Source: Chthoniobacterales bacterium (lineage in GTDB: Bacteria; Verrucomicrobiota; Verrucomicrobiia; Chthoniobacterales; DASVRZ01). From it: a stretch of DNA of 64,000 nt. The position numbers were made by a program, and so were the translations under genes. The stretch covers positions 124,001 to 188,000 of the forward strand of contig JBDSQB010000016.1 of assembly GCA_039930045.1 (NCBI GenBank). Reading direction: 5' to 3'. A model generated the notes under the pieces. It did no database searches, was not told where the DNA came from, and saw only the letters and a program-made list of their open reading frames with translations. Position 1 is the stretch's first letter, and every line of letters starts with the position of its first letter. Below are positions 1-8,180 of this stretch, piece after piece.

Positions 1-2
1 TC

Positions 3-680
3 GGCTCGCTGGAGCTGGTTTTCTTCGCGGCAAATTCCTTGAAAATCCTCCACGGCGGCTGGTTTCCGCTCGTCGCTGGCGCTCTCATTTTCACGATCAT
101 GACCACTTGGAAAACGGGTCGCCAGATTTTGCAAAGCCGGCTCTCACCTGGCATGCCGCTAGATGATTTTATCTCCTCCATCAGCCTCGCCGGAACGCTC
201 TCCGAGGAGAACAAACTGCATCGCAGCCACGGCACGGCCATCTTTCTCGCGAGCAATCCCGTAGGCACTCCCAATGCCTTGGTGAAGAACATCAAACACA
301 ACCAAGTCGTCCACACGCGCAATATTTTCCTCACCATCCTCACCGACAAAAGCCGCGCCTACGTGCCCGTCGAGGAGCGTGCGGAAGTGTCGGATCGCAC
401 CGAGGGCTTCTGGCGCGTGGTCACGAGTTTCGGCTTTATGGAGAGCCCGCACATCGCCGAAGTCGTGCGCGCCGCCAAGGAAAAAGGGCTCATCATCCAG
501 CCCGAGCGTACCACGTTCTTCGTGGGCAAAGAGCGCATCGTCGCCTCCGGCAAACCCGGCATGGCGCTCTGGCGCGAGCATCTTTTCGTCTTCTTGAGCA
601 AACACTCCGAGAACGCCGCCGACTTCTTCCAGCTCCCGCCCGACCGCGTTTACGAAGTCAGCCAGGTCGTGGAGATCTGA
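3..680 (+). CDS. kup: Potassium uptake protein Kup, C-terminal part (5' end outside window)
   Basis: C-terminal portion of a Kup/HAK/KT potassium transporter. The reading frame is open from the first bases of the window, so the gene starts upstream. The visible start of the frame reads FFAANSLKILHGGWFPL, the end of the last transmembrane region in this family, followed by the cytoplasmic C-terminal tail (about 200 residues). The tail contains the family phrases SRLSPGMPLDDF, RSHGTAIFLA and VEERAEV. The protein takes up K+ with protons across the inner membrane. It ends at 680 and converges on the DEAD-box helicase gene; the 215-bp gap holds a repeat array. Identity is secure; length and N terminus cannot be judged. 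Confidence 0.93.
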   Translation, partial: GSLELVFFAANSLKILHGGWFPLVAGALIFTIMTTWKTGRQILQSRLSPGMPLDDFISSISLAGTLSEENKLHRSHGTAIFLASNPVGTPNALVKNIKHNQVVHTRNIFLTILTDKSRAYVPVEERAEVSDRTEGFWRVVTSFGFMESPHIAEVVRAAKEKGLIIQPERTTFFVGKERIVASGKPGMALWREHLFVFLSKHSENAADFFQLPPDRVYEVSQVVEI

Positions 681-734
681 GTCGAGTTCCAATCGATTCT
701 CCGCGCGGAGCAGAAAACTAGTCCACTGAACGCG

Positions 735-881
735 AAACGTCTTTTTGGGGCCTGTAAACGTCTCCACGCGGTGGGTAAACGGCTGCCGCAGGGTAGAAAA
801 CGTCTGCGCACACCCCGGAAACGTCTCCGAGTGGGCTGCAATCGTCTTTTTGCCCCAAGTAAACGTCTTTGGGACGCCCGA
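735..881. repeat. 21-bp-period array of AAACGTCT motifs (7 units)
   Basis: Seven units start at 735, 756, 777, 798, 819, 840 and 861, exactly 21 bp apart. Five begin with AAACGTCT; unit 3 has AAACGGCT and unit 6 AATCGTCT. The other 13 bases of each unit differ strongly, so this is not a simple tandem duplication. A degraded eighth unit may start at 882 (AAGTCGCT). The array fills the gap between the convergent ends of kup (680) and the helicase gene (896). Read in the kup frame it gives heptads beginning Lys-Arg-Leu, and frames on the other strand are also repetitive, so coding is not demonstrated. A spacing of 21 bp is two helical turns, which would place all motifs on one DNA face. Confidence 0.9.
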
Positions 882-895
882 AAGTCGCTTTCGGG

Positions 896-2695
896 TTAGC
901 CCGAGACGACGACGCTGAGTTTTTTGCCTTTGAACTCGATGCCGTTGAGCTTTTTCAGGACGGACGTGAGCTGACTTTCAGCGATATCGATCAAAGTCGC
1001 GTGGTCCTGGAGAATGATCGCGCCGATGTTTTCCTTTGGGATCTTGGAGGCGCCAGCGATCACGCCAACGAAGTCGCCGGGGAAGACGCCGTCGTCCCGG
1101 CCGATGTTGAATTTGACGCGGGTCATGCCTGGCTCGTGGGAGAGCGGCTCGGCGTTGTCCATGTTTTTGCGGCGTTTGGAGGGGCCACGATCTTCGAATT
1201 GATCGCCGCCAGCAGGCCGGTCGCTGAAGGTTTCTTCGCGGCGTTCGCGGCGATTGGCTGGCGGGGCGACGCGGGCACCTTCATAACGTGGATATTCGCG
1301 CTGGCCGCCGCCGAAGTTTCCCTGCGGACGATCATCTCGGGAAAAGCCGCGATCTCCACCGCGCTCGGGACGCTGCGGGCGATCCTCAAAAATGGGCTCA
1401 GGGTTTTGCTCGGAGTTGAGCAAGTGAATGAGGGCCGATGCGATGTCCGTCGGCTGGTGCCCTTGGGACAGGAGTCGGTCGATGAGATCGTCGTGTTTCT
1501 TGTATTTGCCGCCTTCGAGGGTCTCGCGCAGGGTGTCGAAGAAGACGTTGACGCGCTTGACCTCGACCTCGTCGGCAGACGGGATTTTTTCCCGGCGGAT
1601 CTGGCTTTTGGTGAAACGCTGGATGTTTTGCAGTTTGTAAACTTCGCGGCCGGCCACAAACGTAATCGCGCGGCCCGTGCGCCCGGCGCGTCCGGTGCGT
1701 CCGATGCGGTGAACGTAATCCTCGCCGTCGTGCGGCAGATCGTAGTTGAAGACGACTTCGATGTCGTCCACGTCGAGACCGCGCGCGGCGACGTCCGTCG
1801 CCACGAGAAACTCGATCTGGCGCTTGCGAAATTTATTCATCACCCGCTCACGGAAAGCCTGGGAAATGTCGCCGTGCAATTTATCGGCGGAATAGCCACG
1901 GGCGACGAGGTGATCGGTGAGTTCGTCGCACATCATCTTGGTCGCGCAGAAAATGATGCCGAGCTTGATGTCCTGGAGATCGATCAGGCGGCAGAGGACT
2001 TCCAACTTCGAGCGGCGATCCACTTCGTAATAGACCTGCTCGATTTGCGGAACGGTGAGTTCCTTCGACTCGATCTTCACGCTTGTCGGGTTCTTCGTGA
2101 AGGTGCGAATGAGGTCCTGGATCGGCTTCGGCAGGGTGGCGGAAAAGAAAACCGTCTGACGCTCCACCGGCGCTTGTTTCAAAATCGTGCGGATGTCATC
2201 CACGAAACCCATGTCCAACATGCGGTCGGCCTCATCGAGGATGATCATTTTTAACTGGTCGAGCCGGAGCGACTTGCGGTCGAGGTGATCCATCACGCGA
2301 CCTGGAGTGCCGATGATGATTTGCGCGCCGTTTTGCAGGCCGCGGAACTGGCGCTCGTAGGATTGGCCGCCGTAAATGGGGAGTTCGCGCACGCCGCGTT
2401 TGAACTGGGCGAGCCGGGCAATTTCCTCGGCGACCTGCACGGCGAGTTCGCGCGTCGGACACAAGATCAGCACCTGCGGCGCCTTCAGGTCGCCATCGAC
2501 TTTTTCAATCGCGGGAATGCCAAACGCGGCGGTTTTCCCCGAGCCGGTCTGTGACTGGCCGACCACATCGACGCCCGTCATGAGCACCGGAATCGCGGCG
2601 GATTGGATGGGTGACGCCTCCTCGTAACCGACCTTGTCGATCGCCTTCAACAACTCTGGCGATAGGCCAAGTTCCGTAAATAATTTCTTCTGCAT
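896..2695 (-). CDS. deaD: DEAD-box ATP-dependent RNA helicase (DeaD/CsdA type)
   Basis: ATP-dependent RNA helicase of 599 residues, expected to unwind structured RNA during ribosome assembly or mRNA decay. Motifs appear in order: the Q-motif region (FTELGLSPELLKAI, about residue 6), Walker A AQTGSGKT-like SQTGSGKT (about 50), PTRELA, GTPGR, DEAD as DEADRMLDMGF, SAT, and in the second RecA domain VATDVAARGLDV and HRIGRTGRAG. A charged Arg/Gly-rich linker (about 430-520) follows, then a C-terminal DbpA-like RNA-binding domain of about 75 residues (MTRVKFNIGRDDGVFPGDFVG). This layout matches the DeaD/CsdA branch rather than short RhlE proteins. The gene stands alone and converges on kup. Confidence 0.95.
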   Translation of the reverse strand: MQKKLFTELGLSPELLKAIDKVGYEEASPIQSAAIPVLMTGVDVVGQSQTGSGKTAAFGIPAIEKVDGDLKAPQVLILCPTRELAVQVAEEIARLAQFKRGVRELPIYGGQSYERQFRGLQNGAQIIIGTPGRVMDHLDRKSLRLDQLKMIILDEADRMLDMGFVDDIRTILKQAPVERQTVFFSATLPKPIQDLIRTFTKNPTSVKIESKELTVPQIEQVYYEVDRRSKLEVLCRLIDLQDIKLGIIFCATKMMCDELTDHLVARGYSADKLHGDISQAFRERVMNKFRKRQIEFLVATDVAARGLDVDDIEVVFNYDLPHDGEDYVHRIGRTGRAGRTGRAITFVAGREVYKLQNIQRFTKSQIRREKIPSADEVEVKRVNVFFDTLRETLEGGKYKKHDDLIDRLLSQGHQPTDIASALIHLLNSEQNPEPIFEDRPQRPERGGDRGFSRDDRPQGNFGGGQREYPRYEGARVAPPANRRERREETFSDRPAGGDQFEDRGPSKRRKNMDNAEPLSHEPGMTRVKFNIGRDDGVFPGDFVGVIAGASKIPKENIGAIILQDHATLIDIAESQLTSVLKKLNGIEFKGKKLSVVVSG

Positions 2696-2762
2696 CGGCC
2701 CTATTTAGCGCGGAATGGCCCAAAAGTCCGTCGAAATCTGGATGAGTCCGAGACAATCCGCT

Positions 2763-3707
2763 TTAGGATGCGCCTTTAGCGTCGCCAGCGCCTTGTTTCA
2801 GATACCAGTGATAGGTGCTGGCGATGCCGTCGCGGAGGTTGATCTCTGGCATCCAGCCTTGCTCGCGGAGAAGCGTGCTGTCCATGAGCTTGCGCGGCGT
2901 GCCGTCGGGCTTGCTAACATCGAACTCTAACTCGCCTGTAAACCCCACGACTTCGCAGATGATCTCGGCCAGCTCGCGAATGGTGACGTCGTCGCCGTAA
3001 CCGACATTGATCAGGTCGGGAGCGTCCGATTTTTCCAGCAGAAACCGGCAGGCGCGGGCGAGGTCGTGATTGTGCAGAAACTCCCGCCGCGGCGTGCCGC
3101 TGCCCCAGATGCCAACGCTTTTGTCGCCGCGCTCCCTGGCCTCATGGACCTTGCGGAGGAGCGCCGGGAGCACGTGAGACGACTGCAAGTCGAAGTTGTC
3201 GCCGGGGCCATACATGTTAGTCGGCATCGCACTGGTGAAGTTCGCGCCGTGTTGTTTGCGATAGGCGGCGCAGAGTTTGATGCCTGCAATTTTGGCGATG
3301 GCGTAGGCTTCATTGGTCGGCTCTAGCGGACCGGTGAGAAGTGACGATTCCAGGATCGGCTGCGGGGCAAATTTCGGGTAAATGCACGAACTGCCGAGAA
3401 AGAGCAATCGCTGCACGCCGGAGTCGTATGCGGCTGAAATGAGGTTGTTTTGGATCTGCAGGTTTTGCAGCAGAAACTCCACGGGGAAATCGTTGTTCGC
3501 CTTGATTCCACCGACCTTGGCTGCTGCGATGATGACGGCCTGCGGCTTGGTTTCCTGGTAGAAATCCCGGACGGCTTTCGTGTCAGTCAAATCCAACTCG
3601 GATCGCGTTTTCGTGATCAAATTCGGGTAGCCAGCCGCAGTGAGTTCGCGCACAATCGCGCTTCCGACCAGCCCGCGATGACCCGCTACAAAGACAGATT
3701 CAAACAT
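2763..3707 (-). CDS. fcl: GDP-L-fucose synthase
   Basis: NADPH-dependent epimerase/reductase that turns GDP-4-keto-6-deoxymannose into GDP-L-fucose for surface polysaccharide. It is a short-chain dehydrogenase of 314 residues. Visible features are the Rossmann glycine motif VFVAGHRGLVGSA at the N terminus, AAKVGGI, LFLGSSCIYP with the catalytic Ser, and the YAIAKIAG catalytic Tyr-x3-Lys. MPTNMYGPGDNFD and the RREFLHNHDLA stretch are diagnostic of GDP-fucose synthase. The start at 3707 (MFESVFVAGHRG) fits the family; the frame is open further upstream, but that extension is not conserved. No gmd (mannose dehydratase) partner is adjacent. The 5' end overlaps the divergent secreted-protein gene by about 30 bp. 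Confidence 0.94.
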   Translation of the reverse strand: MFESVFVAGHRGLVGSAIVRELTAAGYPNLITKTRSELDLTDTKAVRDFYQETKPQAVIIAAAKVGGIKANNDFPVEFLLQNLQIQNNLISAAYDSGVQRLLFLGSSCIYPKFAPQPILESSLLTGPLEPTNEAYAIAKIAGIKLCAAYRKQHGANFTSAMPTNMYGPGDNFDLQSSHVLPALLRKVHEARERGDKSVGIWGSGTPRREFLHNHDLARACRFLLEKSDAPDLINVGYGDDVTIRELAEIICEVVGFTGELEFDVSKPDGTPRKLMDSTLLREQGWMPEINLRDGIASTYHWYLKQGAGDAKGAS

Positions 3708-4424
3708 GCGGCTACGATATGGTGCATCGGGGTTTTTTGGGCAAGCGTTTTCCCCGTCAAAGCCCAGAACGCCCAATCCGGGAAAATCCACGAACTGGTC
3801 TCGTGGCTGCTCACCAACGACGAGTCGTTGCGAGCGATGCCGTTTGCAGAAGTCATCGCAGCCACCTCGGGCAAGCGCATCATTCCGATCGATCGGGAAA
3901 AAGACGCCGCTATTTTGCAGCAGATCGGGAGTACGATGGATATCGTTCTAACTCGCATGAACGCCGAGAACAGCCCGGTGAAAAAGACGGGGCGCATCAA
4001 TGAGGCATCGCACTTTTTCGAGGACGCGATGCAGGAGGAGCTTAATAAAATTCCTGGCTGCAAATGCGGTTTCCCTCTCACCGCAGACGGCAAAGTCCAG
4101 CGTTCCGGTTACCCGGACTTGCAGCTCGATCTCGCCGACGGACGCACCTTTTATCTCGACCCGAAATTACTCGCCAAGGGCAGCCGCGCGAGTTCGTTTC
4201 GGACCTTCTATTTCGAGCCGCGCATGGGCACGAACAAGGTGAACCGCGACGCCTGTCATCTCGTCGTCGGTATCGAACACGATTTCGCGGCGACCGGACG
4301 TTTCCTGAGTTGGGAACTGATCGACTTGTCGCAGTTTCGCGTGCAACTGAAGGCGGAATTTCAAGGATCGAACCGCGATCTTTATCGGGATGAGGCGGTT
4401 GTCGGACGGGGAGAACCACATTAG
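3678..4424 (+). CDS. Secreted protein of unknown function with a PD-(D/E)XK signature
   Basis: I do not recognise a named family. From ATG 3678 the product is 248 residues with a probable signal peptide (basic start, hydrophobic stretch about 11-25, cleavage after VKAQ). The middle contains Y-P-D at 145-147 followed by 13 residues and then D-P-K at 161-163, which is the literal PD-(D/E)XK nuclease core pattern. An acidic helix (FFEDAMQEEL, about 113-122) lies upstream, as in many such folds. Cysteines 128 and 130 precede it. It overlaps the divergent fcl start by 30 bp and lacks a clear ribosome site, so the start is uncertain. A restriction-like or extracellular nuclease is only a hypothesis from the motif. 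Confidence 0.6.
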   Translation: MTRYKDRFKHAATIWCIGVFWASVFPVKAQNAQSGKIHELVSWLLTNDESLRAMPFAEVIAATSGKRIIPIDREKDAAILQQIGSTMDIVLTRMNAENSPVKKTGRINEASHFFEDAMQEELNKIPGCKCGFPLTADGKVQRSGYPDLQLDLADGRTFYLDPKLLAKGSRASSFRTFYFEPRMGTNKVNRDACHLVVGIEHDFAATGRFLSWELIDLSQFRVQLKAEFQGSNRDLYRDEAVVGRGEPH

Positions 4425-4436
4425 ACTCCGACTCGC

Positions 4437-5636
4437 ATGGAAAGTTCTTTCGACAGCATAGATTCCGTCATCGCCGACATCGCCGCCGGCAAAATGATCG
4501 TCGTGACGGATGACGCGGACCGTGAAAACGAGGGCGACCTGCTGATGGCGGCCGAAAAAGTGACCGCAGCGGATGTCAATTTCATGGCCATGCACGCCCG
4601 TGGATTGATCTGCAACCCGATCACCGAGGAACGCGCCGCCGCGCTCGGTTTGCAACGAATGGTGGCGCACAACCGCGAGATGTTTCGCACGGATTTTACC
4701 GTTTCCATCGACGCGGCGCAGGGCATCACCACCGGAATCAGCGCACAGGATCGGGCGGCGACGGTGCGGCTGCTGGTCGATCCCTCGGCGACGGCGGAAA
4801 GTTTTGTGCAACCCGGCCACGTTTTTCCGCTGCAAGCGCGTGCGGGCGGCGTCCTGCGCCGGGCGGGTCACACCGAGGCGGCGGTCGATCTGGCGAAAGC
4901 GGCCGGACTCCAGCCAGCGGGAATGATTTGTGAGATCCTGAACGACGACGGCTCGATGGCGCGCCTGCCGGAACTGCTGAAATTCAAGGAAAAGCACGGG
5001 CTGAAAATCTGTAGCATCGAGGCCTTGATCGCCTGGCGCCGCTGCCGCGAAAAGCTGATCGTCCGCGAGCAAGTCGTGCAAATGCCGACCGATTACGGCG
5101 ACTTCCAACTCTATCTTTACCGTTCGCAAATCGACGGGGCGAATCATCTCGCGCTCGTGAAAGGCCCGATCCAGACCGAGAAACCGACGCTCGTGCGAGT
5201 CCACAGCGAATGTCTCACCGGCGACGTGTTTGGCTCGCGCCGTTGCGATTGCGGGCCGCAGCTCCAGGCGGCTTTGAGTCAAATCGAAGCCGAGGGCAAC
5301 GGCGTCCTCGTTTACATGCGGCAGGAGGGACGCGGCATCGGACTCGCGGGAAAAATCAACGCCTATAAGCTCCAGGAGGAAGGGCTCGACACGGTCGAAG
5401 CCAACGAAAAACTCGGCTTTTCCATGGACCTGCGCGATTACGGACTTGGCGCGCAGATTCTCGCCGACCTCGGCGTTTGCCGGATTCGTTTGCTGACCAA
5501 CAATCCCAAGAAAATCGTCGGACTCGAAGGCTACGGCATGGAAATCGTCGAGCAGCTCCCCATTAAATCCGTTCCAAATCCGCACAACGAAAAGTATTTG
5601 GCCACGAAGAAATTCAAGATGGGCCATCTTCTTTAG
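4437..5636 (+). CDS. ribBA: Bifunctional 3,4-dihydroxy-2-butanone 4-phosphate synthase / GTP cyclohydrolase II
   Basis: Fused riboflavin enzyme of 399 residues. The N-terminal RibB half (about 1-200) makes dihydroxybutanone phosphate from ribulose 5-phosphate and shows DDADRENEGDL, the substrate/metal motif, plus GHVFPL and RRAGHTEAAVDL. The C-terminal RibA half (about 210-399) opens GTP and has the zinc cysteines in HSECLTGDVFGSRRCDCG, then MRQEGRGIGL, DLRDYGLGAQIL and the closing LTNNPKK. Both active sites look intact. The gene starts a tight co-directional run with ribH, nusB and ftsY. No FMN riboswitch is visible in the 12-bp gap upstream, so regulation must come from elsewhere. Confidence 0.96.
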   Translation: MESSFDSIDSVIADIAAGKMIVVTDDADRENEGDLLMAAEKVTAADVNFMAMHARGLICNPITEERAAALGLQRMVAHNREMFRTDFTVSIDAAQGITTGISAQDRAATVRLLVDPSATAESFVQPGHVFPLQARAGGVLRRAGHTEAAVDLAKAAGLQPAGMICEILNDDGSMARLPELLKFKEKHGLKICSIEALIAWRRCREKLIVREQVVQMPTDYGDFQLYLYRSQIDGANHLALVKGPIQTEKPTLVRVHSECLTGDVFGSRRCDCGPQLQAALSQIEAEGNGVLVYMRQEGRGIGLAGKINAYKLQEEGLDTVEANEKLGFSMDLRDYGLGAQILADLGVCRIRLLTNNPKKIVGLEGYGMEIVEQLPIKSVPNPHNEKYLATKKFKMGHLL

Positions 5637-5676
5637 TTGCGAGCCGCCTCGTTTTTTCCGATTCTGATCCTTCGCC

Positions 5677-6162
5677 ATGTCGAACGCCCTTCCCACACGC
5701 CCACGCAATCTGACCGCCAAGCGGAATTTCGCCATTGTGGCCAGTCAGTACAACCCGAAATACGTCCAGGGCTTGGTCGATTTCACCTCGAAGGAACTCT
5801 ACGCCAACATCCCGAACGCCGGCATCGCGCTGTATCAGGTGCCTGGCGCGTTTGAGATTCCGCTCCTCGTCCAGGAACTCGCCCGGCGCGGCGGAGTGGA
5901 CGTCATCATCGCGCTCGGAGTCATTATCGAAGGCGAAACGGGGCACGCCGGCCACGTTGCTGCGGCGGTGACCGATGCGTTGATGAAGATTTCCCTGAGC
6001 GCGCGCATCCCGATCATTCACGAGGTGCTCTCGGTAAAAAGCGAGGAGCAGGCCGCGAAACGCTGCCTCGAGCCAGAGATCAATCGCGGCACCGAGGCCG
6101 CCCGCGCCGCTGTTCACATCGCCGCCGTCATGGCCGACCTCAAGGAAAAAAACGCCATTTAG
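5677..6162 (+). CDS. ribH: 6,7-dimethyl-8-ribityllumazine synthase
   Basis: Penultimate riboflavin enzyme: joins the RibB product to the RibA-derived pyrimidine. The 161-residue length is typical. Recognisable parts are FAIVASQYNP, VPGAFEIP (substrate-binding loop), ALGVIIEGET followed by the conserved His, and a C-terminal helix with RGTEAARAA. The segment after the catalytic His reads HAGHVA rather than the common HFDYVA, and the later strand is PIIHEVLS instead of PVxFGVLT, so this is a divergent but apparently complete member. It lies 40 bp after ribBA. Confidence 0.93.
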   Translation: MSNALPTRPRNLTAKRNFAIVASQYNPKYVQGLVDFTSKELYANIPNAGIALYQVPGAFEIPLLVQELARRGGVDVIIALGVIIEGETGHAGHVAAAVTDALMKISLSARIPIIHEVLSVKSEEQAAKRCLEPEINRGTEAARAAVHIAAVMADLKEKNAI

Positions 6163-6189
6163 GCCGCAGTCGAACGCACTTCAATTTTT

Positions 6190-6615
6190 ATGGGAAAACG
6201 CCGCGATGGACGCGAAGCCGCCGTCCAATATCTTTATCATCACGACCTGAATTCAGGCGAAAACGCGGGCACTCCCGAGGACTTTTGGGAACTCCGCCCG
6301 GCCAAGCCGAATGTGCGGGAGTTTGCCATGCAACTCGTCGCCGGAGTGCAAGAGCATGCACCGGAAATCGACCGCCGCATCTCGCGCTACGCGGAAAATT
6401 ATCAACTCGGCCGCATGTTGGCCGTGGATCGCAACATTCTGCGGCTGGCCATTTACGAGATGAATTTCGCAAAGGACGTGCCACCGGTTGTGGCGATCAA
6501 TGAGGCCATCGAGATTGCGAAAAAATTCGGAGCCGACGAGTCGAGCCGCTTCATCAACGGCATTCTCGACCGGGCGAAACAGGACGTGGCGCGCCCCCTA
6601 CGCACAGTGAACTGA
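6190..6615 (+). CDS. nusB: Transcription antitermination factor NusB
   Basis: RNA-binding antitermination factor of 141 residues that partners NusE (S10) at boxA of rRNA operons. The N-terminal GKRRDGREAAVQYLYHHDL and the C-terminal VDRNILRLAIYEM, PPVVAINEAIEIAKKFG and SSRFINGILD are the standard NusB blocks. It follows ribH by 27 bp; the ribH-nusB neighbourhood is common across bacteria and supports the call. ftsY starts 7 bp downstream. Confidence 0.96.
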   Translation: MGKRRDGREAAVQYLYHHDLNSGENAGTPEDFWELRPAKPNVREFAMQLVAGVQEHAPEIDRRISRYAENYQLGRMLAVDRNILRLAIYEMNFAKDVPPVVAINEAIEIAKKFGADESSRFINGILDRAKQDVARPLRTVN

Positions 6616-6622
6616 AACTCGG

Positions 6623-7468
6623 ATGGCTTTCGGTTTTTTTAAGAACCTGGTCCAGAAATTCGCCGGCAAACCGGTCGATTGGGATGAGTTGGAGGAAACG
6701 CTGATCCGCGCCGATCTCGGGGTGCCGATGACGCTGAAAATTGTCGCCGAATTGCAGACGCGCGAGAAAATTACCGCCAACGATATCGCCGAAGTCACGC
6801 GCGAGCAGATCGAAAAAATCCTCCCGTATTACACTCAGCCGCTGCGACCGTTTCCGGATCGTCCGAAAGTCATCCTCATCGCGGGCGTCAACGGCACTGG
6901 CAAAACCACTAGTACAGCCAAGCTCGCCCATTTTCTGAAGGCCCAGCGCCACAGCGTCATCCTCGTCGCAGCGGATACGTTTCGCGCCGCCGCCATCGAG
7001 CAACTCGGCATCTGGGCCAGCCGCATCGGCGTGGAAATGATCCAGGGCCAGTATAACGCCGATCCCGCTGCGCTTTGCCATGACGCCTGGCAAGCGGCGA
7101 AAAGCCGCAACATCGAGTTTGTCATCTGCGACACCGCTGGTCGCCTACACACGAAGCACAACCTGATGCAGGAACTCGACAAGGTGAAACGCATCCTCGC
7201 CCGGCTCGACCCCGAGGCGCCGCACGAATGCTGGCTCGTGGTCGATGCCACCACCGGCGGCAACGCCTTGCAGCAGGCGAAGGAATTCAACCAAATCCTC
7301 GGCCTCACCGGCGTGATTGTAACCAAGCTCGACGGCAGCGGCAAAGGCGGTGTTCTCGTGGCCATTCAAAACGAACTCGGCATCCCGGCCAAATTCATCG
7401 GCACTGGCGAAAAACTGGAAGACCTCTCTGCATTCGACGCCCGAGAGTTCGTCGAAAAAATCCTCTAA
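6623..7468 (+). CDS. ftsY: Signal recognition particle receptor FtsY
   Basis: SRP-dependent GTPase receptor that docks ribosome-nascent-chain complexes at the inner membrane. At 281 residues it has only the N and G domains and lacks the long acidic A domain of enterobacterial FtsY. G motifs are clear: GVNGTGKTTSTAKLA (G1), DTFRAAAIEQL, DTAGR (G3), TKLDGSGKGG (G4), and the closing GTGEKLEDLSAFD. The short amphipathic N terminus (MAFGFFKNLVQKF) probably provides membrane contact. It is the last gene of the ribBA-ribH-nusB-ftsY run. Confidence 0.96.
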   Translation: MAFGFFKNLVQKFAGKPVDWDELEETLIRADLGVPMTLKIVAELQTREKITANDIAEVTREQIEKILPYYTQPLRPFPDRPKVILIAGVNGTGKTTSTAKLAHFLKAQRHSVILVAADTFRAAAIEQLGIWASRIGVEMIQGQYNADPAALCHDAWQAAKSRNIEFVICDTAGRLHTKHNLMQELDKVKRILARLDPEAPHECWLVVDATTGGNALQQAKEFNQILGLTGVIVTKLDGSGKGGVLVAIQNELGIPAKFIGTGEKLEDLSAFDAREFVEKIL

Positions 7469-7509
7469 TTTTCAGTTGCGAGTGGTGTCGCGCGGTAATA
7501 CGATACCAC

Positions 7510-7791
7510 ATGAGTTACGCATTAACCCGCACCAGCATGGCCCTCGACCAAGGAACCTTGGGAGCTTTGCAGAGTCTGGCCCAGAAATGGCAGATATCCA
7601 AAGCCGAAGTCATGCGACGTGCTGTCCAGAAAATGAAGGAGGATGCTGAGCGTGAAGAACAAAGACAAAGTCCCTTGGAAGCTCTCGCCTGGCTGCAAAA
7701 CGGTGGCGGTCTTAGCCCGGAAGAAGCTACCCGACTTCGCGAGGAAGTAGCCGCCGAACGTGTGGCCAAGCGATACTGGTGGGAAGAATGA
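7510..7791 (+). CDS. Ribbon-helix-helix type antitoxin (VapB-like)
   Basis: Small protein of 93 residues, probable antitoxin and autorepressor of the downstream PIN toxin. Residues about 10-45 (MALDQGTLGALQSLAQKWQ, SKAEVMRRAV) look like a ribbon-helix-helix DNA-binding domain: a short strand, then two helices with an SKAEVMRRA second helix. The rest is a charged, probably toxin-binding tail ending in KRYWWEE. ATG 7510 (MSYALTRT) is chosen because the frame upstream runs into the ftsY region. The toxin gene starts inside the stop codon. Confidence 0.8.
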   Translation: MSYALTRTSMALDQGTLGALQSLAQKWQISKAEVMRRAVQKMKEDAEREEQRQSPLEALAWLQNGGGLSPEEATRLREEVAAERVAKRYWWEE

Positions 7792-8180
7792 TTCACCTCG
7801 ATACGAATCTGCTGATCGACCTTGTTACCGTTGGTTCGCCGCACGTGGCGGTCATTGAAAATTGGCTCAATAATGGAGAAAAATTGGGCACCTCGGCGAT
7901 TGCCTGGTCGGAATTTTGCAATGGGCCGCATACCAAGCAACAGAAGGACTCCGTGTTCGCCGTCCTGAATCGAGAAGTCTGCGATTTTACCTGGCAACAG
8001 GCGGAGCAGGCATCACGGCTGTTTCATTACACTGGACGCCGCCGCGGGTCTCATGCGGATTGCATGATTGCGGCCTGTGCGATTCTGAAAAACGTGCCGG
8101 TTGCCACTCGCAACGTCGAGGATTTTAAGAAATTCGTGCCGCATCGCTTGCAGCTTCTGCCAATCGAGACGCTGGACTAA
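7788..8180 (+). CDS. vapC: PIN-domain ribonuclease toxin (VapC-like)
   Basis: PIN-domain protein of about 130 residues. The acidic catalytic positions are present: HLDTN at the start, WSEF about residue 40, HADCMIAA about 93-100 and the later NVEDF. Family members cleave RNA, often tRNA or rRNA, and are neutralised by the upstream antitoxin. ATG 7788 overlaps the antitoxin stop in an ATGA arrangement, which argues for translational coupling; a GTG three codons earlier is possible. This is a normal-looking, apparently intact type II toxin-antitoxin pair. Confidence 0.88.
   Translation: MIHLDTNLLIDLVTVGSPHVAVIENWLNNGEKLGTSAIAWSEFCNGPHTKQQKDSVFAVLNREVCDFTWQQAEQASRLFHYTGRRRGSHADCMIAACAILKNVPVATRNVEDFKKFVPHRLQLLPIETLD

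Noticed and set aside
735-881. Could the 21-bp array be a CRISPR?
   Set aside because: The conserved part is 8 bp and the variable part 13 bp; no leader, no cas genes and units far below known repeat-spacer lengths.
4425-4436. FMN riboswitch before ribBA
   Set aside because: Just 12 bp separate the upstream gene from ribBA, too short for any riboswitch.
4167-5735. Long antisense open frame (522 codons) across ribBA
   Set aside because: It mirrors a real gene in a GC-rich genome; its product matches no family, while ribBA on the other strand is complete with both active sites.
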